Shown here: piece by piece, positions 1-5,406 of the stretch | Position numbering within the stretch: position 1 is the stretch's first letter | Layout: each line of letters begins with the position of its first letter | Notes under the pieces: model-generated | What the model saw: only the letters and a program-made list of their open reading frames with translations | What the model was told of the DNA's origin: nothing | The model's database searches: none | Source: DASYSA01 sp036003885 | GTDB taxonomy: Bacteria > Acidobacteriota > Blastocatellia > UBA7656 | Direction of reading: 5' to 3' | DNA length: 8,082 bases | Assembly: GCA_036003885.1 (NCBI GenBank) | Contig: DASYSA010000587.1 | Span: 1-8,082 of the forward strand | Made by a program: the position numbers and the translations under genes

Positions 1-78
1 GTTGTGCTCCTTCTAGCGCTATCGATCACAATATGGTTGATCGCCAGCCGAAAGCGAGGACAGATCTCGAATGCGTAA
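1..78 (+). CDS. C-terminal end of a membrane protein (partial, cut by window start)
   Basis: Frame 1 is open from the first base to a TAA at 76-78. The 25 visible residues form one hydrophobic stretch (VVLLLALSITIWLIA), followed by a short basic tail (SRKRGQ) ending in ISNA. This is the usual look of a last membrane helix with a positively charged cytoplasmic end. The rest of the gene lies to the left of the window, so neither the family nor the length can be given. A C-terminal membrane anchor of an exported protein would look the same. The hydrophobic-then-basic order makes a chance open frame less likely, but only 25 codons are visible. Confidence 0.45.
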   Translation, partial: VVLLLALSITIWLIASRKRGQISNA

Positions 79-175
79 TAAGTGAGACCGTCGTTCTACT
101 CAACCATCCGCTGGGATTTGAATTTGGCCCGGCCGATTTACTGGTCGCTTTGACATTGGGAGGGTTCCATTGATC

Positions 176-397
176 CTACCGGCGCTTTAGTGGCTGGTGG
201 CTCGGACGAGGTGGCCTCTCTGCGTATCGTTTTGCTACTTTTCGACGCGCGCGACGATGCACCGCGGTGGGTCTGACGAGTGGCCGCATATGTTCGTGGG
301 CGATCCGATAGATCCAGGCAGCGAATAGACTATCAAGATTGAATAGAGCGGCGGCTTTGACCCGCTTATCTCTTACTTCGAGATTAAATTCTTCCAC
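176..397 (-). CDS. Possible small hypothetical protein (73 aa)
   Basis: A minus-strand frame reads from a GTG at 397 to a TAG at 176. The GTG was chosen because GGGAGG lies 8 nt upstream of it (around 406-411 on the plus strand). A longer TTG start at 481 has no Shine-Dalgarno sequence. The protein begins MEEFNLEVRDKRVKAAALF, has one mixed helical stretch (LDSLFAAWIYRIAHEHM), and ends in a very basic, proline-containing tail (HRRARRKVAKR, PSHQPLKRR). I recognise no family. It faces the partial gene at 1-78 convergently. The basic tail could suit nucleic-acid binding, but it could equally be GC-biased noise. The good ribosome site is the main support. Confidence 0.25.
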   Translation of the reverse strand: MEEFNLEVRDKRVKAAALFNLDSLFAAWIYRIAHEHMRPLVRPTAVHRRARRKVAKRYAERPPRPSHQPLKRR

Positions 398-535
398 TTT
401 GGGAACCTCCCGTGGAGGCGTCTTGATTGTACCGTGTTCTGCATCGGTGGTCCTTTCCGCTAGGATGTGAGCTTCCGGCAAGGGTGCGTGACTCGGCGAA
501 GCGGAAGGTAGTACCTTGCTGGCAAGCGAAAAAAG

Positions 536-688
536 GAAGCTCAGTTATCGAACCAACTGCGGCAGCTCGGAGGCCGAATGGAGGAGTGGCGCAAGAGACA
601 CACTCCACGTAGACGGTTGCCTGAGGAGATATGGGAGGCCGCCGGGTCATTTCGTCCATCTGATTGGCCTTTCAATTGGCCCACCTAA
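536..688 (+). pseudogene. Fragment resembling a small DNA-binding accessory protein of transposon neighbourhoods
   Basis: The frame is open from 512 to a TAA at 686-688. Its core reads QLRQLGGRMEEWRKRH followed by TPRRRLPEEIWEAA. That pattern (a Trp-Arg rich helix, a basic stretch, then 'PEE-hydrophobic-W-EAA') resembles the N-terminus of short helix-turn-helix proteins found beside transposases in several bacterial phyla. In those proteins I would expect the sequence to continue as a helix-turn-helix and end near 100-130 residues. Here the similarity stops at about 643 and an unrelated short tail (ending WPFNWPT) leads to the stop, so it is probably a broken remnant. An ATG at 578 with GGAGG 4 nt upstream (569-573) could start a 36-residue product. 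The family link rests on pattern memory, not a search. Confidence 0.33.
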
Positions 689-740
689 GTGATTGAGTTT
701 CCTAACGAGGCATCAATATCATCTCGTCTCTGTTATCTGA

Positions 741-798
741 GGTTGGTTGCGCTCTTTTTGCGCAACCAACCGGTCGGTTGCTACTTTTTTTGCGCAAC
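741..798. repeat. Two adjacent hairpins with T-rich loops (diverged tandem copies)
   Basis: A perfect 12-bp stem pairs GGTTGGTTGCGC (741-752) with GCGCAACCAACC (760-771) around a 7-nt loop, TCTTTTT. A diverged copy follows, in which GTTGC (777-781) pairs with GCAAC (794-798) around a loop with seven T's (785-791). The two read as imperfect duplicates about 31 nt apart. A third, alternative pairing uses CAACC (767-771) with GGTTG (776-780), placed 4 nt before the T-run, which is terminator-like. The nearest gene downstream starts at 1136. The structure could be a relic element, a terminator for something on the left, or a regulatory leader. Confidence 0.6.
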
Positions 799-1135
799 AA
801 AGTTTGCCCCGTCACCGAAGGCAGCGATTCCGTTTGTTAGGCGGTCTGCTGCTTCGAATCGGTCTGCTCGCTCCAGGGCCTTGCATACTGCCACTGCCGA
901 CGCTTGCTCCAAAGGTACCCTCTGTAGCCTCCAGCCCAAGGGCGCGGCCCTTGTGCGAGTTGGGGTGATCCGACATCCTCGATCTCAGGGATTGGACCGC
1001 TGCCGGTTCTCGACCTCTCGAATCGCGCGGTGTGGAACAGAGATGTGCGCGAGCAGTTTTGCCCGTGCTAATCTGTCGCTGGAGTTAAAACGCGTTTGGT
1101 TTTGGCGCTCCAATCTCAGAATGGAGGTGACAGTG
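799..1135. other. Region without a recognisable gene
   Basis: One plus-strand frame stays open from 689 into the SIMPL gene at 1136. Its translation is rich in Arg, Ser and Cys, shows no domain-like pattern, and has no ribosome site at its left end, so I treat it as non-coding upstream sequence. I found no convincing -35/-10 pair, RNA gene or repeat here beyond the hairpins that end at 798. The promoter of the downstream gene presumably lies in this stretch. Confidence 0.5.
1123..1130 (+). promoter_or_regulatory. Strong ribosome binding site for the SIMPL-domain gene
   Basis: GGAGGTGA at 1123-1130 is an almost full anti-Shine-Dalgarno match, 5 nt before the ATG at 1136. It decides the start: the in-frame ATG at 1121 overlaps the site itself, the GTG at 1133 is too close, and only the 1136 ATG is followed directly by a signal peptide (MKRGLLLVLIV). 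Confidence 0.8.
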
Positions 1136-1933
1136 ATGAAGAGGGGTTTGCTCTTAGTGTTGATTGTCTGCGGCGCTTCTCTTGCAACCCGCGCGCAGGA
1201 AGCCGGCGGCAGCGTCTATGGCAAGACGGGTCGGAGAACAAGCGGCGTCGTATTGGGCAATCTTACGACGGTTGATGCGAAGGATTCTGTGGCTGCTTAC
1301 TATGTCGAAGCCAATGTGTTGGTGAATGTGAGAGCCGACGAATATATGGCGGTCTTCGGGCTCGCCCAGGAGGGCGCCTCAGTTATAGACGGCAGTCAGA
1401 AGATAGAGGTGCAATTGAAACAGTTCACTGCGGCGTTAGAGGGCCTGGGCGTAAAGAGCAACGATGTCTTCATCGACTTCATCGCGCAGAACAGAATCTA
1501 TGACTACGTCACCACCGGGAGTGCGGTCACGGAAAAGCTGTCCGGGTTCGAGGTGAAGAAGAACGTCGCCGTGCGCTACAAAGACAAAACACTTTTGGAG
1601 AAGATGCTCGCTGCTGCTTCCAGAGCCGGCATCTTCGACCTGATCAAAGTCGATTATGTCGTGAGCGATATGAACCGCGTGCGCGACCGGTTGATGGATG
1701 AAGCGGCTAAGGTCATCAAGAAGAAGGAAGAGAGCTACGCACGATTGCTGAACATCAAGCTGCGCCCTCAGGCGGTGTTTCAGGAGAGGTACAACGCCTT
1801 CTTTCCTTCCGACATGTATGCTTCATACACTGCGTTTGAGGCGGGCAAGTTGGTTGATTATCGCTCTAACTCGAATGTCACGCAGAAGCGCAAGACCAGC
1901 ACCTTCTATTTCAATCCTCTCAGCGTTAGCTAA
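1136..1933 (+). CDS. Exported SIMPL (DUF541) domain protein, C-terminus lost to an in-frame stop
   Basis: The visible product is 265 residues. Residues 1-20 form a Sec signal peptide: a basic start (MKRG), a hydrophobic core (LLLVLIVCGASL) and a likely cut after ATRA before QEAGG. C12 does not sit in a good lipobox. The mature part fits a diverged SIMPL fold. A strand near 55-66 (YYVEANVLVNVR) is followed by AVFGLAQEG (72-80), a helix at 90-106 ending in LEGLGV, the DVFIDFIAQNRIYDY strand (110-124), then LSGFEVKKNVAVRYKDKTLLEKML (written here as LSGFEVKKNVAV at 135-146 plus RYKDKTLLEKML). A long charged helix rich in Glu, Lys and Arg covers about 178-203, ending in LLNIKL. SIMPL proteins are usually periplasmic or envelope proteins of unclear biochemical role. 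The TAA at 1931 looks premature: 28 open, protein-like codons follow. The gene is upstream of, and on the same strand as, the permease relics. The family call is confident from pattern; function is unknown. Confidence 0.8.
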   Translation: MKRGLLLVLIVCGASLATRAQEAGGSVYGKTGRRTSGVVLGNLTTVDAKDSVAAYYVEANVLVNVRADEYMAVFGLAQEGASVIDGSQKIEVQLKQFTAALEGLGVKSNDVFIDFIAQNRIYDYVTTGSAVTEKLSGFEVKKNVAVRYKDKTLLEKMLAAASRAGIFDLIKVDYVVSDMNRVRDRLMDEAAKVIKKKEESYARLLNIKLRPQAVFQERYNAFFPSDMYASYTAFEAGKLVDYRSNSNVTQKRKTSTFYFNPLSVS

Positions 1934-2020
1934 TTCGATTCAGTCATCGATCCGGCAGACGTAGAGCCTATCGTGCAGTGCACGCTGTACCTCAAGGTGA
2001 AATACGCGTTGGCTCAATAA
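1934..2020 (+). pseudogene. Severed C-terminal tail of the SIMPL-domain gene
   Basis: In the same frame as the upstream gene, codons 1934-2017 read FDSVIDPADVEPIVQ then CTLYLKVKYALAQ and end at TAA 2018-2020. The alternating hydrophobic strand LYLKVKYAL is a typical last beta strand for this type of protein, and the residues before the stop (FYFNPLSVS) run smoothly into FDSVIDP. One substitution at 1931 (for example GAA to TAA) explains the split. Without the stop the product would be 294 residues. Confidence 0.72.
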
Positions 2021-2029
2021 CGACCAAGC

Positions 2030-2103
2030 GGCAGCCACGAATTACACGAATTGCGCGAATTGACACGAATCATTCGTGATCATCCGTGCAATTCGTGGCT
2101 GCC
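2030..2103. repeat. Palindromic element built from CACGAATT-type units
   Basis: The outer arms GGCAGCCACGAATT (2030-2043) and AATTCGTGGCTGCC (2090-2103) are a perfect 14-bp inverted repeat. An inner pair, CACGAAT (2064-2070) and ATTCGTG (2072-2078), forms a second dyad. The left half is a run of about 9-nt units: CACGAATTA, CACGAATTG, CGCGAATTGA, CACGAATC. It starts 9 nt after the second TAA of the SIMPL frame, so it may also act as a transcript end or stabiliser, although no T-run follows. Confidence 0.75.
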
Positions 2104-2193
2104 CCTTGTCCCGCATTGGGTGGCCGATCTTGGGAAGGTCATTCCCGCAAGCGCACAGAAGTCAGACTTCGCCTTCACCAGAAATACTCCAGG

Positions 2194-2268
2194 ACATTGT
2201 TTGCCTGCTACTTGCCCGCGCGGCGTGCCACCAGGATCGACCCGGCGGTTGCCCTCAGACGCGAGTAG
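2194..2268 (+). pseudogene. Relic of an ADOP permease C-terminus (24 residues)
   Basis: The frame ending at TAG 2266-2268 reads TLFACYLPARRATRIDP then AVALRRE. It matches the last residues of the full-length ADOP genes in this window (LACYVPARRASKVDP and LACYIPARRATKVDP, both ending in ALRYE). Upstream of about 2194 the similarity is lost in all frames that I read, so the transmembrane and periplasmic parts are gone. The remaining piece cannot work as a permease. It marks a former array member on the same strand as the others. The stretch 2104-2193 between the palindrome and this relic holds nothing I can identify. Confidence 0.75.
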
Positions 2269-2527
2269 GTGTTGGGCCTGGGAGCGCAACCGCCATTCTC
2301 AGTGAAGGACAAAAACGGAACACGCCTTTCGAATCGAACTCGGTTCTGGGCGGTAATTGTGGGGATGTGGCGTCCGCTTGTTAACTTCCACTCGTGGGAA
2401 ATTGAGTCCCAAACGCGGACATACTACCTCCAGATCTGAGGGAGCAGCTTTTGTGGGAAGCGGCGCTTTTTCGCGCAGTTAGGCTCAACTGATGGTTGTG
2501 GTACGCCGATTGGCTGATGAGTTCGGA
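2269..2527. other. Gap between the two ADOP relics; no gene seen
   Basis: Short open frames exist on both strands, but none shows family-like composition or a credible ribosome site. Two short dyads are visible: GTCCGC (about 2372) with GCGGAC (about 2416), and an imperfect TTCCAC/GTGGGAA pair around 2386-2400. I see no clear ADOP remnant inside the gap. Confidence 0.4.
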
Positions 2528-2619
2528 TTGTCCTTTGTCACTGGTCATTCGTCATCAGGTAAACGACCATTCACCAGAGACAAATGACAAGTGACCAGTG
2601 ACAAAGGACAAAGGACAAG
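2528..2619. repeat. Heptamer palindrome 5' of the second ADOP relic (TGACAAA family)
   Basis: The left arm (2528-2555) reads in sevens: TTGTCCT, TTGTCAC, TGGTCAT, TCGTCAT. The right arm runs 2578-2619 as AGACAAA, TGACAAG, TGACCAG, TGACAAA, GGACAAA, GGACAAG. The 20-nt arms 2528-2547 and 2592-2611 are perfect reverse complements, and pairing extends to 28 nt with two mismatches (2528-2555 with 2584-2611). Positions 2592-2612 are identical over 21 bases to 7948-7968 in the repeat before the third ADOP. The array stops exactly where the coding remnant begins. Confidence 0.88.
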
Positions 2620-2810
2620 GCCTTGGTCTTATTGGTTCGTTCGCGATGACCCGGCTTCTTTCGGGGTTGCTCTATGATCTGAGTGCCACCGATTCCGCCA
2701 CTTTCGCCGTGATCTCGGTGATTCTGGTGGTAGTAGCTCTGGCTGCCTGCTTTATACCAGCTCGCCGCGCGAGCAGAGTGAACCCGATGGTTTCGCTCAG
2801 ATACGAGTAG
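2619..2810 (+). pseudogene. ADOP permease remnant: last 62 residues only
   Basis: The open frame reads LGLIGSFAMTRLLSGLLYD, then LSATDSATFAVISVILVVV, ALAACFIPARRASRVNP and MVSLRYE before TAG. It aligns without gaps to the final 62 residues of both complete ADOPs in the window, covering the last two membrane helices and the cytoplasmic P-A-R-R...DP...LRYE end. All upstream parts (first membrane helix, both periplasmic domains, first helix bundle) are missing. The sequence is still open and family-like, so the loss is probably recent. A short product starting at a GTG inside the repeat (2598) is possible but has only a weak ribosome site. Confidence 0.85.
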
Positions 2811-2886
2811 GAAATTCGAAATGCGAAATTCGAAATGCGAAATTGCCGAGGCAATCCCAAATTGTCATTTCGCATTTCGCATTTCC
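2811..2886. repeat. Heptamer palindrome before the first full ADOP (GAAATGC/GAAATTC family)
   Basis: The left side is five heptamers at 2811-2845: GAAATTC, GAAATGC, GAAATTC, GAAATGC, GAAATTG. The right side is CATTTCG, CATTTCG, CATTTCC (2866-2886). Arms 2810-2829 and 2867-2886 pair over 20 nt with one mismatch. The element begins at the last base of the relic's stop codon and ends 15 nt before the next start codon. Its words are unrelated to the TGACAAA elements, although the 7-nt period and the position are the same. Confidence 0.85.
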
Positions 2887-2890
2887 TCTT

Positions 2891-2897
2891 GGGGTGA
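2891..2897 (+). promoter_or_regulatory. Ribosome binding site for the first full ADOP
   Basis: GGGGTGA lies 4 nt before the ATG at 2902, just outside the heptamer palindrome. It favours this ATG over the in-frame upstream start at 2821, which falls inside the repeat and would add 27 residues of repeat-derived sequence. Confidence 0.65.
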
Positions 2898-2901
2898 ACT
2901 G

Positions 2902-5307
2902 ATGAACGAGACGTGGCGGGACTTGAGATATGGACTCCGGACGCTGATCAAGAGTCCGGGCTTTACGGCGATTGCTGTTTTAGTCCTGGCGGCCGGCATC
3001 GGCGCCAATACCGCGATATTCAGCGTTGTGAACGGAGTATTGCTGCGCCCACTCCCTTTCAAAGATCCCGACAAGCTGGTGATGATCAGAGATCTGCAGC
3101 CGCCGTTGGATGAAACCCCGATGGACTACGACGAGTTCCGCGACTGGCGGCAGCAGGGCCAGCTCTTCGAGGAAGTCTCAGGGTTCTTCAACGCGAGTTA
3201 TACCTTGACTGGTTCAGGGGAACCAGAAGAACTCAAGTGTGTCCGCGCCTCCGCGAATCTGTTTCCCATGCTCGGCGTTGCGCCGGCGTTGGGACGCGCC
3301 TTCTTGCCCGATGAAGAGCTGGCGACAAGTGAGCCGGTTGCGATGATAAGTTCTGGTTTGTGGCAGCGGATCTTTGCCGGAAGATCCGATTGCATAGGTG
3401 AGACGCTGAAGTTGAGCGATAGGGTCTACACCGTTGTGGGCGTCTTGCCGAGCACATTTCGCGGTGCGCTGCCGGGCAACCTTCAGGCTGTAGGCGCGCC
3501 TGATGTGTGGATCCCTCTTCGGCTCCGGGCTCCGCCGTCCGGACTCCACTTCCTCACGGTTCTCGCAAGGCTCCAGCCGGGACTGGACATCCGGAACGCG
3601 GGCCCCGAGATTGAGGCAGCTTCTGCTCGAATCCAGCAAGAGAGGTCGACCAATCACACCGTGAAGCTGGTCAAGCCACGGGACTACATCACCGGCGCCG
3701 CGCGCCCCGCCTTGCTGATATTGCTGGGAGCAGTGTGCTTCGTGCTGCTCATCGCCTGTGCGAACGTCGCCAGCCTGCTGATGGCTCGCACGGCAGGTCG
3801 CCGTAAAGAGATTGCTATCCGCCTCGCTCTCGGCGCGAGCCGCTGGCGCCTGGTAAGACAAATGCTCACAGAGAGCCTTCTGCTCGGAAGCCTCGGCAGC
3901 CTGGCTGGTCTGTTGATCGCCTCATGGGGTGTCGATCTCCTGGTTTTTACAGGCCGCACCATCATCCCCCGCGTAGACGAGATCAAGATTGACGCCTCAG
4001 TCCTGGCTTTTACGTTGGGGATCTCGCTGTTGAGCGGAGTCCTGTTCGGATTAGCGCCGGCGCTGCAGTGCATCAGAGCAGACTTGCAGGCGACGCTCAA
4101 GGAAGGCGCGAGGGGTGCGATAACTTTCGAGCGGCATCGACTCCGAAGCCTTCTGGTGATAGCGGAGGTCGGCCTTTCCCTGGTGCTGCTGGTGGGGGCG
4201 GGGCTATTGATCCGAAGCTTCGAACGCGTGGTGGCCCAGGATAAAGGCTTCGACCCGAGTCGGCTACTCACGGCAGACTTGAGTCTTTCACAAAGCAAGT
4301 ACGAGAAGATCGAGCAGCAATCCCTTTTCATCCAGCAAACCCTGGAGCGAGTCCGGGCAATTCCAGGTGTCGAAGCCTCAGGAGCAATCAGCAACATCCC
4401 GCTGGGCGGCGGAGGCACAAACGGCGACATCGGAATCGAGGGCAAGACCTTTCCGCCCGATTCTGCAGCAGTGGCAGAAAAACGAATAGCGAGCGCCGGC
4501 TATTTCGAAACTGCCCGAATACGCTTGATCGCTGGGCGCTATTTCACCGAACGTGATGTCCCAGGGACTCCACAGGTCGCAATTATCAACGAGGCGCTGG
4601 CTCGGACTTTTTTCCCGGGCGAAGATCCAATCGGCAAGCGCATTGACTTTCGATGGGACACGACCGGCTTGCAGGAGATCGTTGGGGTGGTAGCCGACGT
4701 GAAGCACTACGCGTTGGACACGCCGGTCCTGCCGGAGGTGTACGTTCCTTTCGCACAACGCCCGTCGCGCGGGACCACTATCGTGATTCGCTCGCGCATT
4801 GACCCCGCGAGTCTTGTTGGAGTTGTGCGCCAGCAGATATTTGAGTTGGACAAAGGTCAAGCAGTGTCCAATGTGCGAACGATGGAGCAGATAGTTTCCG
4901 AATCGGTTGCCTCGCGTCGACTGTCGATGTCATTGCTGGCGGGATTCGCGGTAGTAGCCTTGCTGCTGGCGTCGATGGGTCTTTACGGAACTCTCTCCTA
5001 TTCCGTCGCGCAGCGCACCCAGGAGATAGGCATCCGCTCTGCAATGGGTGCCCAGCCTGGCGATATCTTCAAGCTGGTAGTCGGGCACGGCATGAAACTG
5101 ACCCTGGCCGGGATCGGATTCGGACTGGTAGGTTCGCTTGCCCTCACTAAGCTCCTGGCCACCTTTTTGTTCGGTGTGAGTGCGAGCGATCCAGTCACCT
5201 ATGCCGGAGTCGCAGTGCTGCTGCTCGGCATAACATTACTGGCTTGCTACGTTCCGGCGCGCCGAGCCAGCAAGGTCGATCCGATCGTCGCTTTGCGATA
5301 TGAGTAG
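2902..5307 (+). CDS. ADOP family permease (FtsX/MacB-like, duplicated), 801 aa
   Basis: This is a two-half FtsX-type permease of the ADOP family. It begins MNETWRDLRYGLRTLIKSPG, the usual cytoplasmic entry, followed by a first membrane helix with GIGANTAIFSVVN (about 32-44). A MacB-type periplasmic domain follows (about 50-260). A helix bundle at about 270-390 includes LLIACANVASLLMAR and the coupling-loop-like stretch EIAIRLALGASRWRLVRQ. A further helix lies at about 414-440 (LLVIAEVGLSLVLLVGAGLL), then a second periplasmic domain (about 440-670). The last three helices (675-801) contain SYSVAQRTQEIGIRSAMGAQ and the end PARRASKVDPIVALRYE. The length is normal for the shorter ADOP form without an extra N-terminal domain. 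Relatives work with ATPases in lipoprotein or peptide efflux, but ADOPs are orphans and the substrate is unknown. No ATPase gene is visible nearby. The frame is intact. Confidence 0.93.
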   Translation: MNETWRDLRYGLRTLIKSPGFTAIAVLVLAAGIGANTAIFSVVNGVLLRPLPFKDPDKLVMIRDLQPPLDETPMDYDEFRDWRQQGQLFEEVSGFFNASYTLTGSGEPEELKCVRASANLFPMLGVAPALGRAFLPDEELATSEPVAMISSGLWQRIFAGRSDCIGETLKLSDRVYTVVGVLPSTFRGALPGNLQAVGAPDVWIPLRLRAPPSGLHFLTVLARLQPGLDIRNAGPEIEAASARIQQERSTNHTVKLVKPRDYITGAARPALLILLGAVCFVLLIACANVASLLMARTAGRRKEIAIRLALGASRWRLVRQMLTESLLLGSLGSLAGLLIASWGVDLLVFTGRTIIPRVDEIKIDASVLAFTLGISLLSGVLFGLAPALQCIRADLQATLKEGARGAITFERHRLRSLLVIAEVGLSLVLLVGAGLLIRSFERVVAQDKGFDPSRLLTADLSLSQSKYEKIEQQSLFIQQTLERVRAIPGVEASGAISNIPLGGGGTNGDIGIEGKTFPPDSAAVAEKRIASAGYFETARIRLIAGRYFTERDVPGTPQVAIINEALARTFFPGEDPIGKRIDFRWDTTGLQEIVGVVADVKHYALDTPVLPEVYVPFAQRPSRGTTIVIRSRIDPASLVGVVRQQIFELDKGQAVSNVRTMEQIVSESVASRRLSMSLLAGFAVVALLLASMGLYGTLSYSVAQRTQEIGIRSAMGAQPGDIFKLVVGHGMKLTLAGIGFGLVGSLALTKLLATFLFGVSASDPVTYAGVAVLLLGITLLACYVPARRASKVDPIVALRYE

Positions 5308-5310
5308 TGG

Positions 5311-5406
5311 TCCGTTGTCAGTTGTCCGTTGTCCGTGGCAGTAACTGATTGGAAAACGGGCAACGGACAACGGACAAATGACCAAGGACGAGTGACAATT
5401 GACAAT
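5311..5406. repeat. Heptamer palindrome between the two full ADOPs (GGACAAC family)
   Basis: The left side is four heptamers at 5311-5338: TCCGTTG, TCAGTTG, TCCGTTG, TCCGTGG. The right side has six at 5365-5406: GGACAAC, GGACAAA, TGACCAA, GGACGAG, TGACAAT, TGACAAT. Arms 5317-5336 and 5363-5382 pair over 20 nt with one mismatch. The element starts 3 nt after the upstream stop and runs through the next gene's start codon. Its last four words drift from GGACAAC towards the TGACAAA type seen at the other junctions. Confidence 0.86.
5384..5388 (+). promoter_or_regulatory. Putative ribosome binding site inside the heptamer array
   Basis: AAGGA at 5384-5388 is the only purine-rich site near the TTG start at 5399, 10 nt away. 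It is formed at the junction of the words TGACCAA and GGACGAG, so the repeat itself seems to supply translation initiation. Confidence 0.4.

Noticed and set aside
384..659. Minus-strand open frame of 91 codons
   Set aside because: It overlaps the other candidates, has low-complexity Ser/Thr/Arg composition and shows no ribosome site or motif.
689..1135. N-terminal extension of the SIMPL gene to 689 (149 extra residues)
   Set aside because: The frame is open, but its translation lacks protein-like pattern and a ribosome site, and it would bury the clear signal peptide that starts at 1136 behind GGAGGTGA.
2030..2103. Rho-independent terminator after the SIMPL gene
   Set aside because: The stem is strong, but no T-run follows it and the unit structure matches a repeat element. 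It may still influence the transcript end.
2051..2384. Overlapping plus- and minus-strand open frames around the first relic
   Set aside because: They overlap each other and the palindrome. Only the short piece 2194-2268 has recognisable family sequence.
2269..2450. In-frame open stretch directly after the first relic's TAG
   Set aside because: About 57 codons are open, but there is no ADOP similarity, no motif and no good start context, so it is treated as chance.
2821..2901. Upstream start of the first full ADOP at 2821
   Set aside because: The start lies in the GAAATGC repeat. The extra 27 residues are repeat translation, whereas ATG 2902 has GGGGTGA and matches the family start.
3214..4445. 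Long minus-strand open frames opposite the first full ADOP
   Set aside because: They are antisense shadows of a well-supported gene, with Arg/Ser-rich composition and no family-like motifs.
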